A DNA stretch of 64,000 bases from Mammaliicoccus sciuri (GCF_025561425.1 NZ_CP094824.1:682001-746000); one strand, 5' to 3'; counted from the stretch's first letter, positions 53,101 to 62,655 are shown. The notes: generated from the letters alone by a model not told the origin. Program-made: numbers and translations.

Positions 53101-54271
53101 TGGACACGAGGAGTAGAGATTTATTAAGAATGAATTCCAACAAAAATGGGTTAATAAAATAGAAAATCATAAAGCGTCATTACAAAAACACGCTGAAAAA
53201 ATGATTTAAATTCAGAATTTCCATATGAAAATATTAATTGGTTAATTGATGAAGGTTATACGAAAATTGTACTTCCAAAATCATATGGTGGCGAAGGTGC
53301 AACACCAGAAGATATCATTTTATTCCAAGAAACATTAGGTAGAATTGATGGTGCAACTGCATTAGCCATTGGTTGGCATATGGGTGTAGTTGGTCAAATT
53401 AATCAAGAAAAATTATGGACACAAGATTTATTAGATGAATTTGCTGAAGAAGTATTAAATGGTGCGATTGTTAATAGAGCTGTAAGTGAAGCGGAAACAG
53501 GCAGCCCAACTCGAGGCGCACGTCCAAGTACACATGCTGATCGTGACGGAGATCATTACATTATAAATGGTGTTAAGACATTTACAACAATGAGTCAAAG
53601 GTTAACGCATTTTCTTGTTGGTGCATATGTACCTGAAAAAGAAGCACTCGGTTTCTTTTTAATACCAAGAGAATCTGAAGGTTTATCAATAGCAGAGAAC
53701 TGGAATATGGTAGGTATGCGTGCTACTGAAAGTCATGATTTAGTGTTAGATGATGTTAAAGTACATGAGAAATACTTAGTAGAAGTTGCAAATGGCCCAA
53801 GAGGCAATAATATCAACCCGTGGAATTTACATATTCCAGCAGTATACCTAGGTATTGGGCAAGCAGCACGAGATTATGCTGTTGATTTTGCGAATGAATA
53901 TAGTCCAGGAAGTATCGATGGCGTCATTGCTGATATTCCAGCTGTTCAACAAAACATTGGTCAGATGGAATTAGAATTAACAACTGCAAGACATTATATA
54001 TAGTGTAATCAATAAGTATTTAAATCCTTCTATAACAGATGCAGTTATAGATGTTGAATTAGGTGCAGCTAAACATGTTGTTGTGAATCACTCTATTAAA
54101 ATTATTGATATCGCCATGAGAATTGTTGGTGCGAAAAGCTTACAAATGGAAAGACCGTTACAACGCTATTATAGAGATATAAGAGCTGGCTTACACAATC
54201 CACCGATGGATGATGTAACCATTACAAAATTAGCTAAAAAAGCTAGAGAAGAAAGAAGTAAACATCAATAA
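53101..54271 (+). pseudogene. acyl-CoA dehydrogenase, multiply frameshifted
   Basis: The homologous protein sequence is spread over three frames. After KHAEK the frame changes at an A run (53196-53201, one A short of the frame-restoring seven), giving NDLNSEFPYENINWL in the next frame. It runs through the FAD/substrate regions (VSEAETGSPTRG, INGVKTFTTMS, WNMVGMRATESHD) to HYI at 53999. There a TA unit is missing in a TATATA stretch and the sequence goes on as SVINKYLNPSITDAV to 54271. The 5' end is also unclear. Not functional as it stands. Confidence 0.85.
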
Positions 54272-54275
54272 AAAG

Positions 54276-54315
54276 ATTGGGTTGGGACATAACATCATGT
54301 CTCAACCCAATTTTT
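54276..54315. terminator. bidirectional terminator
   Basis: Perfect 15-bp stem ATTGGGTTGGGACAT with ATGTCTCAACCCAAT and T/A runs, between the acyl-CoA dehydrogenase pseudogene and the convergent EamA gene. Confidence 0.92.
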
Positions 54316-54316
54316 A

Positions 54317-55246
54317 TTATAATTGATCTGTTTGTATGACTTTTTTACGTCTTGGTTTCATGCCTACTGACATATATAGTACGACAACCAAGATGACAAT
54401 CATGCCAATAAGTTGCCACAATCCAAATGGTACTTTTAACCATAGAACTGAAGATATAACTGCTGTTACGGGTTCAAGTACACCAAATAATGCAGTTGTT
54501 TGTGGGCTAATATACTTCACGCTTTCTAAATACATCCAAAAAGCAAACATCGTTCCGAAAGTGATCACAAAGATGAAATAAATCACACCTTGAACATCTA
54601 ATAAATGCCAAGGAAATGAAAAGTCTAAGTTAATAATTGAAAGTGCAATACCGCCTATAAACATTGACCAACCGATAACAACAAGAGATGGCCAATTTAA
54701 AAATAATTTAACAGCATATACAGTATAAAAAGCAGCTGCACAAGCTGTTAATAATCCCCAAACGATAGCATTTGGAGGGACTGATAATGTGGCATAATCA
54801 CCATTTGTTAATAATAAGCTCGTTCCAAATAGTGAACACGCAATAATGATAATATCTGTTATTCTAAACTTACTTTTTCTAGTAATTAATAAATAAAGTA
54901 ATATGACGACTGGTGCTAAAAATTGTAACAAAGTAGCGATCGCAACATTACCTTTATCAATGGTCGCCATAAATGTGTATTGCACACCTAACATGCCGAA
55001 TAAAGCATAAATAATCAATTGAAATAATGAATGTTTGACTCTAAATATATTTGTTAAAGGATGTTTCTGAATTAATTTTGCAATGAGCAAAAGGAAAAAT
55101 CCACTTAATATTAATCTTTCAGCTACAAATAATGAAACAGGTAAATGATATTCTGTAAATAACTTTTCAGTAACTGTTCCACCTAATCCCCAAAAAGTAG
55201 CGCCAAGCATCACTAATAAAGTACCTTTTAGTTGTTTGTTTTGCAC
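54317..55246 (-). CDS. EamA/DMT family transporter (RarD-like arrangement)
   Basis: 309 residues with ten membrane segments in two EamA repeats; WGLGGTVTEKLF in the first and GTMFAFWMYLESVKYISPQ with FGVLEPVTAVISSVLWL in the second are typical. C-terminal tail basic (KPRRKKVIQ). The start is GTG at 55246 after GAGGGGC. Substrate unknown; family members export amino acids or other metabolites. It is a second, unrelated-looking paralogue of the queF-linked transporter at 27.5 kb. Confidence 0.82.
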   Translation of the reverse strand: MQNKQLKGTLLVMLGATFWGLGGTVTEKLFTEYHLPVSLFVAERLILSGFFLLLIAKLIQKHPLTNIFRVKHSLFQLIIYALFGMLGVQYTFMATIDKGNVAIATLLQFLAPVVILLYLLITRKSKFRITDIIIIACSLFGTSLLLTNGDYATLSVPPNAIVWGLLTACAAAFYTVYAVKLFLNWPSLVVIGWSMFIGGIALSIINLDFSFPWHLLDVQGVIYFIFVITFGTMFAFWMYLESVKYISPQTTALFGVLEPVTAVISSVLWLKVPFGLWQLIGMIVILVVVLYMSVGMKPRRKKVIQTDQL

Positions 55247-55392
55247 TTATAAGCCCCTCGATTCTAAAAGATGTTAATTAATTAATTTTAGCATTTGATA
55301 AATTATTAAACAATAAGTTGAAATGTTTTACTTGCAATTTAATAATATGCGTTCTTATAATGAACATAATGAGTTAAAAGTGAGGTTTCCGC

Positions 55393-55767
55393 ATGAAATT
55401 TGTATTCATATCAGTTGGTATACTTGCTACTATATTAGGATTTGCTGGCGCTGTATTGCCGTTATTACCTACAACACCTTTTATATTATTAGCAGTATTT
55501 TGTTTTGCTAAAAGTTCAGATAAATTCCATAGTTGGTTAGTAAGCACAAAAGTTTATAAAGAATATGTAGAAGATTTTCAAAAATATAGAGGGTACACAT
55601 TAAAAAAAAAATTCGAACTGCTTATAAGTGTATATATCGTAGTAGGTTTTTCAATTTGGATGGTCGATCATCTTTATATTCGCATAGGTCTTTGCGTCAT
55701 GTTATTCTTCCAAACTGTTGTATTATTCACTTTTGTTAAAACTTTACCAAGTAAAAATAAATCATAA
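55393..55767 (+). CDS. YbaN family (DUF454) inner-membrane protein
   Basis: 124 residues with three or four membrane segments. The family signature GAVLPLLPTTPFILLAVFCFAKSS (LPLLPTTPFxLLAxxCFxxSS) is present, followed by the characteristic HSWLVSTKVYKEYVEDFQKYRGY. Function of the family is unknown. The ATG follows TGAGG. A terminator follows the gene. Confidence 0.85.
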   Translation: MKFVFISVGILATILGFAGAVLPLLPTTPFILLAVFCFAKSSDKFHSWLVSTKVYKEYVEDFQKYRGYTLKKKFELLISVYIVVGFSIWMVDHLYIRIGLCVMLFFQTVVLFTFVKTLPSKNKS

Positions 55768-55774
55768 TATTAAA

Positions 55775-55817
55775 ATATCGATAAAATGACGTAACGTCTT
55801 TTATCGGTATTTTTTTG
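55775..55817 (+). terminator. terminator of the YbaN-like gene
   Basis: ATATCGATAAAA pairs with TTTTATCGGTAT (one G-T), with an inner ACGT/ACGT pairing and a T run. Confidence 0.85.
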
Positions 55818-55923
55818 TTGTATTTGCATACATCATTATTATTGTAAAATAGAATAAAAAAGTTATATAAATTTAAAAATTCTATTGCTATATACATTGA
55901 AGAGTTATATAATAGACGAAGAT

Positions 55924-55942
55924 GAAAATGAGAGTCATTATC
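55924..55942. promoter_or_regulatory. Fur box before fhuD2
   Basis: GAAAATGAGAGTCATTATC matches the 19-bp Fur consensus at 16 positions and ends 16 bases before the start codon. Confidence 0.75.
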
Positions 55943-55958
55943 AATTGGGAGGATAATT

Positions 55959-56891
55959 ATGAAGAAACTTTTAGTGCTCATTATGGCTTTAGCATTAGTT
56001 GTTGCTGCTTGTGGCAATAAATCTGATGAGAAAGAGAGCAACAGTAAAACAAAATCAAGTAAAGATACAGTAAGTTATAAATTAGACGACGGTAAAAAAA
56101 TAGATATCCCGAAAAACCCTAAACGTATTGTTGTATTAGCACCATCATACGTTGGTGGCTTATTACACTTAGGTGTTAAACCTGTGGGTGTACCAGCTTC
56201 TACAGATCAAACACCAATACTTAAAGATAGAATTAAAGGTATTGAAAAAGTAAGTGAAGACAATGTTGAACAAGTAGCTAAATTAAAACCAGACTTAATC
56301 ATTACATATAACGCAGATAAAAACTTAAAGAAATATAATAAAATCGCTCCAACAATTCCTTACGACTATGCAAAACACAATTACTTAGACATGCAAGTAG
56401 AATTAGGTAAATTAGTTGGTAAAGAAGATAAAGCAAAAGAATGGGTAGCAAAATGGAAAAAAGAAACTTCTAAAGACGGGAAAGAAATTAGAGATAAAAT
56501 CGGCGAAGATACTACAGTATCAGTTATTGAAGCATTCCAAAAAGACATATATACTTATGGTGAAAACTGGGGTAGAGGAACAGAAGTATTATACCAAGCA
56601 TTCGGTTTAGCAATGCCAGAAAGCATTGAAAAAGATGTTAAAAAAGATGGATGGAAAAAAATCTCTCAAGAAGAAATTGAAAAATATTCAGGGGATTACT
56701 TATTCTTACCAGTAACAAAAGGACAAGCAAAACCAGAATTCACAAAAACTGAATCATGGAAATCAATTCCAGCAGTTAAAAATGATAAAGTCATCGAAAT
56801 TGATGCACAAACATTCTGGTATAACGATCCATATTCATTAGAAATGCAACGTAAATACTTAAAAGATGAAATTCTTAAAAAAGCTGAATAA
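55959..56891 (+). CDS. fhuD2: hydroxamate siderophore-binding lipoprotein, FhuD2-like
   Basis: 310 residues. Signal peptide with lipobox VAAC (about 14-18), serine/lysine linker, then a type III binding domain that is strikingly FhuD2-like: YKLDDGKKIDIPKNPKRIVVLAPSY (start), ENWGRGTEVLYQAFG and DAQTFWYNDPYSLEM. In staphylococci FhuD2 captures ferrioxamine-type siderophores for the FhuBGC permease; it is encoded apart from fhuCBG there too. A Fur box lies upstream, so iron-starvation induction is expected. Confidence 0.9.
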   Translation: MKKLLVLIMALALVVAACGNKSDEKESNSKTKSSKDTVSYKLDDGKKIDIPKNPKRIVVLAPSYVGGLLHLGVKPVGVPASTDQTPILKDRIKGIEKVSEDNVEQVAKLKPDLIITYNADKNLKKYNKIAPTIPYDYAKHNYLDMQVELGKLVGKEDKAKEWVAKWKKETSKDGKEIRDKIGEDTTVSVIEAFQKDIYTYGENWGRGTEVLYQAFGLAMPESIEKDVKKDGWKKISQEEIEKYSGDYLFLPVTKGQAKPEFTKTESWKSIPAVKNDKVIEIDAQTFWYNDPYSLEMQRKYLKDEILKKAE

Positions 56892-56935
56892 TCAATAGCA
56901 AATGCTATAACACCGATTCTCATTATCAGAATATA

Positions 56936-56966
56936 AAAAGCAGGGACGTCAGTCTCTGCTTTTTTA
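56936..56966 (+). terminator. fhuD2 terminator
   Basis: AAAGCAGGGAC pairs with GTCTCTGCTTT (one G-T), loop GTCA, T run. Nearly the same hairpin occurs at 58725-58756. Confidence 0.88.
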
Positions 56967-57036
56967 TTGTTCAGGACATACCGCACGAAGACTGAGAGTG
57001 AACATAACCCTGTCAAGTAGACACTAAAAAAAGTAA

Positions 57037-57942
57037 TCAATATGTTGGCTGTGCTTTTATAAGCGCAGCCATTTTTAATGAAATTCTTTTAGAATTATAA
57101 AATTTTATATATTCATTTATTTGCTTTGTGGCGTGTTTTATATCATTGAATGTTTGAGATTTGTCTTTGAATACCTCTGATTTGAGTAACCCCCAAAAGC
57201 CTTCCATAGGACCATTATCAATACATCTACCTACACGAGACATGCTTTGCTTCATAGAAGCATTTTTAATCATCTCTCTAAATAGAACACTCGTATATTG
57301 GAATCCTCTGTCGCTATGAAATATAATGCCTTCGGTATTTCTTTTAATTATGGCTTTGTTAAAGGTATCGTATACAAGCTTATTATTGTTTTGAGATGAG
57401 ACTACATGGCTGATGACTTTCTTAGCACCTAAATCATAAATAGCGCTTAAATACACTTTAGATCCATTTTTCAATTTAAATTCTGTCACATCTGTTAACC
57501 AGACCTTATTAACTTTACTTGTTGTAAATTTTCTGTTTAGGATATTTTGAGAAGTGATTTCTGGCTTACTAAGTTTATATTGCCTTCTCTTTTTTCTAAT
57601 GACAGCTTTTAATCCATACTTCTTCATAATTCTATATACGCGTTTATGATTAACCTGGAATTTAGTATATAATCTCAGATAAATATAAATTCTTCGATAT
57701 CCATATATGCCATCATGTTCATGATAAATCCTGAAAATCTCATCTTTTAATTCGTTATTGAATCTTTCAGATTCTGAAACCTCTCTGTTTTTCCATTTAT
57801 AATAACTTGCTCTCGATATTTCAAGTGCGGCGCATATCCATTTGATTGGATACTTATCTTTTAATGCTTCGATTGTCTTGTATGCTGCTATTTGCTTGAT
57901 TTTCGATTCATCAACTGCCTCTCTATTTCTTCCTGCTTTTTT
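57037..57942 (-). CDS. IS3-family transposase OrfB (made by -1 frameshift)
   Basis: Catalytic part of about 300 residues. The frame is open from the slippery site (57942-57936) and reads KAGRNREAVDESKIKQIAAY, then GIYGYRRIYIYL. The DDE residues are in VWLTDVTEFKL, FHSDRGFQYTS and CIDNGPMEGFWGLLKSE. The C-terminus KRISLKMAALIKAQPTY is somewhat unusual for the family. No separate start is obvious, consistent with synthesis as an OrfAB fusion. Confidence 0.88.
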   Translation of the reverse strand, partial: KKAGRNREAVDESKIKQIAAYKTIEALKDKYPIKWICAALEISRASYYKWKNREVSESERFNNELKDEIFRIYHEHDGIYGYRRIYIYLRLYTKFQVNHKRVYRIMKKYGLKAVIRKKRRQYKLSKPEITSQNILNRKFTTSKVNKVWLTDVTEFKLKNGSKVYLSAIYDLGAKKVISHVVSSQNNNKLVYDTFNKAIIKRNTEGIIFHSDRGFQYTSVLFREMIKNASMKQSMSRVGRCIDNGPMEGFWGLLKSEVFKDKSQTFNDIKHATKQINEYIKFYNSKRISLKMAALIKAQPTY

Positions 57943-58589
57943 AATACCTCATTCTCCATTTGGAGAAATTTATTTCTTTGTTCAAGTGCTTTTATTTTTA
58001 ATTCAAGTTCTTCTTCTCTAGTTAAAGCTTCAACTGGTTTTCCTTTACCTCTACCATCTACTAAACCAATATCACCATGTTTTTCATACTTTTTTACCCA
58101 ATTATAGACTTGTGAATAGTTAACTTGGTACTTTTCAGCTGTCTTATTAAAGTCTCTATTATTTTCAATACAATATTTAGCTATTTCAATTCTCTCTTCA
58201 AATGTTGTTTTTCTAGTATTCATAGTGTCTACCTCCAGATATGGAAAATAAGATTTATTTTCTTTTCCTTCAGTATACTTTACCACCCAATTTTTTAAAG
58301 TAGCATGATGTGAAATATTGTAATAGGCTGCTAGATCTGAATACGTCTTATTAGTCTCTAGATATTCTTTAACAACTTTTTCTTTAAATTCGCGTGTATA
58401 GATTTTATTTCGATTCTTATTTATAAGTGCTGTTATACCATGTTGCTTATACACTTTATATTTAAATCGAATCACACTATCACTAATATCTAAATTTAAC
58501 TTATCAATTATATTTTGAAAGGAATAACCCTTTTCATGCAAATCGAAGATTTCCTGATACAGTTTAACAGGTAGTCTAGTTTTATACAT
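57888..58589 (-). CDS. IS3-family transposase OrfA
   Basis: 233 residues, longer than usual, with three helix-turn-helix-like units: LPVKLYQEIFDLHEKGYS, EFKEKVVKEYLETNKTYSDL and FEERIEIAKYCIENNRDFNK. The C-terminal coiled coil (LELKIKALEQRNKFLQMEN) is followed by the A-AAA-AAG site in VLKKQEE (57936-57942), where a -1 shift enters OrfB. Both frames look undamaged. Confidence 0.9.
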   Translation of the reverse strand: MYKTRLPVKLYQEIFDLHEKGYSFQNIIDKLNLDISDSVIRFKYKVYKQHGITALINKNRNKIYTREFKEKVVKEYLETNKTYSDLAAYYNISHHATLKNWVVKYTEGKENKSYFPYLEVDTMNTRKTTFEERIEIAKYCIENNRDFNKTAEKYQVNYSQVYNWVKKYEKHGDIGLVDGRGKGKPVEALTREEELELKIKALEQRNKFLQMENEVLKKQEEIERQLMNRKSSK

Positions 58590-58724
58590 AAAAATACCCC
58601 CTATAGAGTTTTAGTTTTTTTAATGTCTACTCTATAGGGAATAATACACTGAAAGATATCGTGCGCTAGAGTACAAAATCAAGATGTAACGCACGAAGAC
58701 TCTCGAATATTATGCAACAAAAAT

Positions 58725-58756
58725 AAAAAGCAGGGACATCGGCGTCCCTGCTTTTT
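58725..58756 (-). terminator. terminator of the nanA-nanT operon
   Basis: AAAAAGCAGGGAC pairs with GTCCCTGCTTTTT, loop ATCGGC. On the minus strand it ends in a T run. Confidence 0.9.
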
Positions 58757-58766
58757 ATATAGTTCA

Positions 58767-60275
58767 TTATTTTGTTTCTTTCACGTATTGATCGTTAATT
58801 GTATGAATGGTTAAGCCTACGATATTCTTGTTATGTTTCGCGAATGGTAAGCTTGCTAAGTAACCTACAATAAATGCGATAATGAAACCGATAACGGATA
58901 CTGTAAATGGTGTGATATCTGTTTTTCCTACAAAGTAAGAAACGATTGCTGCGACGATTAGTCCGATGATAACACCATAAGAATTGGCTTTTTTAGTAAA
59001 TATACCTACTGCAAACACACCGGCAATTGGTACACCGAATAGTCCTGTTACAAGTAAGAATAAATCCCATGTTTCGTTTGTTTTTTGATTAATTAAGTAT
59101 AATGATGCCAATGTACCAAAGATACCTGCAAGAATAATGATGATTCTTGCTAATAATACATCATTTTTCGTGTTATTAGTTTTAGAAAATCTTTGTTTTA
59201 AATCGACAACCACACATGCTGAAATTGAGTTCAAGCTTGAAGAAATTGTTGATTGTGCTGCAGCAAATATAGCTGCAATTAATAATCCTCCAACAAATGG
59301 TGGAATTTGTGTCAGTATGAAATAAGGTACGATAGCTGATGTATTAAATCCTTCTGGTAAAGATGTTACATTATTATAGAAGGAATACAACACAGTTCCC
59401 ATTCCGTAGAAGATAGGGATTGTAATAAATGCTAATAACCCGTTAGTCCATAATGATTTGTTTGTTGATGATACTGAACCAGTTGTTTGATAACGTTGAA
59501 CGATATCTTGGCTGGCAGTGTATTGATGTAAGTTATTAAAGATAGAACCAATAAATATGATTGGAATAGCAGCGGCAGCAGTTCCGAATTTCCAGTTATC
59601 CATTGAGACAAACTTCTTATCTTGTACAGCTTCATTTAAGACTGTACCGAAGTTCCCATCAATTTGGAAAGCACCTAAGAAAATAACGGCAACAGCACCA
59701 CCTAATAAGATAATACCTTGAATAACGTCGCTCCAAATAACCCCTTCTATACCGCCCATAAACGTATAGATAACACATAATAATCCAACTAATGCTGCGA
59801 TTAAATATGGGTTAATATCTGAAACGGAAGTGATTGCTAATGTTGGTAAATAAATAACAATCGCGACACGACCAATATGGAATAATGTAAATGCTAGAGA
59901 TCCAATAACACGCAATGTGATACCAAATCGTTCTTCCAAATATTCATAAGCAGTTGTTACATCAAGCTTTCTGAAGAATGGAATATAGAAATAAATCAGT
60001 AATGGAATAATCGCGATAATGGCGATATTTCCGGCTGCATAAGACCAGTCTGTATTAAATGCTCTTTCTGGTGTTCCCATATAAGTAATCGCACTTAAAG
60101 TTGTCGCATAGATTGAGAATCCAACCGCCCATGCAGGGACTCTACCTTTCGCTTTAAAGAACGCGTCTGTATCTTGACCAGCTCTTTTTGTAAAATATAC
60201 ACCTACTAATAACGTTGCAATTAAATATAAAATTAATGCGATCCAGTTTCCTGTACCAAAACCTACTTCATTCAT
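58767..60275 (-). CDS. nanT: sodium:solute symporter, probable sialic acid transporter
   Basis: 502 residues, SSS family, with about 13 membrane segments. The family motifs are ATTLSAITYMGTPERAF in helix 1 region and TAYEYLEERFG, GGIEGVIWSDVIQGIILLGG and FAAAQSTISSSLNSISAC, which carry the sodium-site serines and threonines. Its position directly after nanA, 30 bases away, marks it as the sialic acid importer of this locus, like the SSS-type NanT of Staphylococcus aureus. The ribosome binding site is AAAGGGGAT. Confidence 0.85.
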   Translation of the reverse strand: MNEVGFGTGNWIALILYLIATLLVGVYFTKRAGQDTDAFFKAKGRVPAWAVGFSIYATTLSAITYMGTPERAFNTDWSYAAGNIAIIAIIPLLIYFYIPFFRKLDVTTAYEYLEERFGITLRVIGSLAFTLFHIGRVAIVIYLPTLAITSVSDINPYLIAALVGLLCVIYTFMGGIEGVIWSDVIQGIILLGGAVAVIFLGAFQIDGNFGTVLNEAVQDKKFVSMDNWKFGTAAAAIPIIFIGSIFNNLHQYTASQDIVQRYQTTGSVSSTNKSLWTNGLLAFITIPIFYGMGTVLYSFYNNVTSLPEGFNTSAIVPYFILTQIPPFVGGLLIAAIFAAAQSTISSSLNSISACVVVDLKQRFSKTNNTKNDVLLARIIIILAGIFGTLASLYLINQKTNETWDLFLLVTGLFGVPIAGVFAVGIFTKKANSYGVIIGLIVAAIVSYFVGKTDITPFTVSVIGFIIAFIVGYLASLPFAKHNKNIVGLTIHTINDQYVKETK

Positions 60276-60305
60276 AATATGACATCCCCTTTGTACATCA
60301 AATAA

Positions 60306-61175
60306 TTATAAATTGTATTTAGAAACAAGTTCTTTAACTTTTTGGAGTGATGCTTCATCTAATGGCGCGAGTGGTCGTTTAGTCGTACCAGCTTCAATGC
60401 CATTTTCATTAAGAACAGCTTTTAAAGTAGGATAAATACCTAAAGCTAATACTTGCTCAATAATATCGTTTGTTTCATGTTGAATTTCATATGCTTGTTC
60501 AATTTTGCCTTCTTTAGCTAAATTAAAGATTTGTCTAGCACGTTGTCCATTGATGTTATAAGTTGAACCAATCGCACCATCTACACCTGACACGGCAGCT
60601 TGGATAAGCATTTCATCAAAACCAGAAAGTATTAATTTGTCTGGGAATGCTTTTCTAATTCTTTCTAATAAGTAGAAGTCAGCAGCAGTATATTTTATAC
60701 CGATGATTTTTTCATTTTCGAAAAGTTCTTCAAATTGTTGTATAGATAAGTTAACACCAGTTAATGCTGGAATTGAATAAATGATCATTTCATTTCCAGT
60801 AGCTTCAATGATGGCATTGTAATAATACTTGATCTCTTCAAATTTGAATGGGTAATAAAATGGTGTTACAGCTGATAATGCATCATAACCTAATTCTGTA
60901 GCAAATTTACCTAATTCGATTGATTCGTTTAAATCTAATGCACCAACTTGTGCGATTAATTTAGCGTCTGAACCTACTTCGTCTTTAACGATTTCAAAGA
61001 CTTTCTTCTTTTGTTCAGTATTCATTAAGAAATTTTCACCAGAACTACCATTTACATATAAACCATCTACTTGTTGTTTATCGATATTTTGGCGAATGAT
61101 TTGTCTTAAACCAGATTCTAAAATATTGCCTTCCTCATCAAATGATACGAGTAATGCAGAATATAATCCTTTCAT
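60306..61175 (-). CDS. nanA: N-acetylneuraminate lyase
   Basis: Aldolase (DHDPS/NAL superfamily) that splits sialic acid to N-acetylmannosamine and pyruvate. 289 residues. The carboxylate-binding loop is [10 protein letters not shown] (Gly-Ser-Ser-Gly-Glu), the catalytic Tyr is in [11 protein letters not shown] and the Schiff-base Lys in [12 protein letters not shown]. The start follows AAAGGAG. First gene of the nanA-nanT unit; the promoter carries a cre site. Confidence 0.93.
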   Translation of the reverse strand: MKGLYSALLVSFDEEGNILESGLRQIIRQNIDKQQVDGLYVNGSSGENFLMNTEQKKKVFEIVKDEVGSDAKLIAQVGALDLNESIELGKFATELGYDALSAVTPFYYPFKFEEIKYYYNAIIEATGNEMIIYSIPALTGVNLSIQQFEELFENEKIIGIKYTAADFYLLERIRKAFPDKLILSGFDEMLIQAAVSGVDGAIGSTYNINGQRARQIFNLAKEGKIEQAYEIQHETNDIIEQVLALGIYPTLKAVLNENGIEAGTTKRPLAPLDEASLQKVKELVSKYNL

Positions 61176-61233
61176 TTAAAAAACTCCTTTATATTTATTA
61201 ATTGATAATATTGTCGGACTAATTTATAATCAT

Positions 61234-61263
61234 ATTGTAAGCGAATACATATTCTTCTGTCAA
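61234..61263 (-). promoter_or_regulatory. nanA promoter with overlapping cre site
   Basis: On the minus strand TTGACA (61263-61258), 18-bp spacer and TACAAT (61239-61234). TGTAAGCGAATACA on the plus strand (61236-61249) matches the CcpA cre consensus TGNAARCGNWWWCA at every position and overlaps the -10. Catabolite repression of the nan genes is expected. Confidence 0.82.
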
Positions 61264-61324
61264 TCGTTTTATTATTTGATACATCACTTATGATAAAATA
61301 AATAATTAAGAGGAGGTAGGTAAA

Positions 61325-62008
61325 ATGATGAAACGAACATCGCTCGTTGATGTAGCTGTTGAAAAATTAAAAGAATATATAGCTGAACATCAATTTGGTA
61401 ATGGAGATAAACTACCTTCAGAGAAAATGCTTGTCGAACAATTAGGGGTGAGTCGCACTGTTGTGAGAGAAGCGATTAGTCGCTTGCAACAAAGTGGTCT
61501 TATTCAAGTTAAATCAGGTAGCGGTATGTTTATAACAGAGAAGAATAAACATTTATCAATGCTTTTTGAGTCACATATGAAAGTGCATGGTTTTAAAATT
61601 AAAGAATTACTTGAAGTGCGTAAAATATTAGAACTTGGTGCGATACGACTTTTAATAGAAAATAAAATCGTGATCGATGCAAATAAATTAAGAGATTTGA
61701 ATGATATTTATTATGAGTCTTTCGACAAATCTCAAAAATTTGCGCACTATGATTCAGCCTTTCATGAAACGATTATTATCTTTACTGAAAATCAAACATT
61801 AATCACGATGAGTAAAGTTATTAAAGAGTACTTCGATAAGAACCAATTTAATCAAATCGTTGATAAAGAAGACATAGAAAAATCTTACAAAGAACATGCT
61901 GATTTAATAGAAGTAATTGAGAAACAAAATTTAACTTTAGCACATGACATTATTAATAAACATCTGTCTAGAGTCGTTGAGTGGATAGAAGAATTGGAGC
62001 AAAAATGA
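61325..62008 (+). CDS. GntR family (FadR-type) transcriptional regulator, first
   Basis: 227 residues: an N-terminal GntR winged helix (GNGDKLPSEKMLVEQLGVSRTVVREAI, shown here in pieces: KLPSEKML, GVSRTVVREAI) and an all-helical FCD effector domain (about 90-225) with the metal-binding His residues in HYDSAFHETI and KEHADLIEVI. Divergent from nanA. It probably senses a sialic acid or amino-sugar phosphate. It overlaps the second GntR gene by four bases (ATGA). Confidence 0.87.
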   Translation: MMKRTSLVDVAVEKLKEYIAEHQFGNGDKLPSEKMLVEQLGVSRTVVREAISRLQQSGLIQVKSGSGMFITEKNKHLSMLFESHMKVHGFKIKELLEVRKILELGAIRLLIENKIVIDANKLRDLNDIYYESFDKSQKFAHYDSAFHETIIIFTENQTLITMSKVIKEYFDKNQFNQIVDKEDIEKSYKEHADLIEVIEKQNLTLAHDIINKHLSRVVEWIEELEQK

Positions 62009-62646
62009 TGGGTAAATTAGATAAGATTGAAGTCCAAAGTTTGAAGTCGCAAGTATTACAAGAAATTAAACAATATATTTTGGATAAAGGCATGACAGAA
62101 GGGGATCGCTTACCGACAGAACGTGCGTTTACTGAAATGTATGGCGTGAGTCGTTCAGTTGTAAGAGAAGCTTTGAGTTATCTCGAACATACAGGTGTCA
62201 TCGAAACGGTTCAAGGAAGAGGAACGGTCATCAAAGCACCAGATATCTCTAGTTTAGTTGAAGGATTTCTATTTAGTTTTCAAGTTGCAAATGGTTCGAA
62301 AAATGATTTACTTTCATTGAGAATTATTTTTGAATGTGCAGCTATTGAAGAAATCGTTAAACTAGATAAAGATATCACTGATTTAAAAGCAATGGTAAAT
62401 GAAGATGTTATCAATCATTATGAGAATGATAAAGCATTTCATCAAACGTTATTAAGTGCTACAGGAAATGTATTATTCGAACAATTAAGTTCTGTTATTC
62501 AGTCCTACTTCTATCATATTGAAGAAGAAGGGAAAGAAATTAATTATATTCAAACGAATGAAATGCATAAGAAAATTATCGACGCAATTGCCAATAAAGA
62601 TGTTCAATTAGCTAAAGAACTTATGACGACACATTTGTCTATTTAG
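62005..62646 (+). CDS. GntR family (FadR-type) transcriptional regulator, second
   Basis: 213 residues, a paralogue of the preceding regulator: winged helix with DRLPTERAF and GVSRSVVREALSYLE, then an FCD domain (HYENDKAFHQTLLSATGN, NEMHKKIIDAI). The start is the ATG at 62005 (or 62008, both in frame and after GGAG). Two tandem FadR-type regulators, translationally coupled, may form a heteromer or answer to two signals. The stop is 9 bases before the kinase gene. Confidence 0.85.
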   Translation: MMGKLDKIEVQSLKSQVLQEIKQYILDKGMTEGDRLPTERAFTEMYGVSRSVVREALSYLEHTGVIETVQGRGTVIKAPDISSLVEGFLFSFQVANGSKNDLLSLRIIFECAAIEEIVKLDKDITDLKAMVNEDVINHYENDKAFHQTLLSATGNVLFEQLSSVIQSYFYHIEEEGKEINYIQTNEMHKKIIDAIANKDVQLAKELMTTHLSI

Positions 62647-62655
62647 GAGGATATT

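Larger units (their letters stand above)
57016..58631 (-). mobile_element. IS3-family insertion sequence, IS150-like, second type
   Basis: The ends share AGTAGACA, C/T, TAAAAAAA, G/C, TAA as inverted repeats (57016 on, 58631 back). Transposase genes run on the minus strand. It is unrelated in ends and sequence to the pair at 12.4 and 40.6 kb. Exact borders are uncertain; no target duplication was identified. A perfect CCCTATAGAG/CTCTATAGGG pair spans the right end (58604-58640). Confidence 0.75.

Noticed and set aside
37000-59000. Prophage or integrative element
   Set aside because: Several insertion sequences but no integrase, structural, lysis or relaxase genes, and no flanking att-like repeats.
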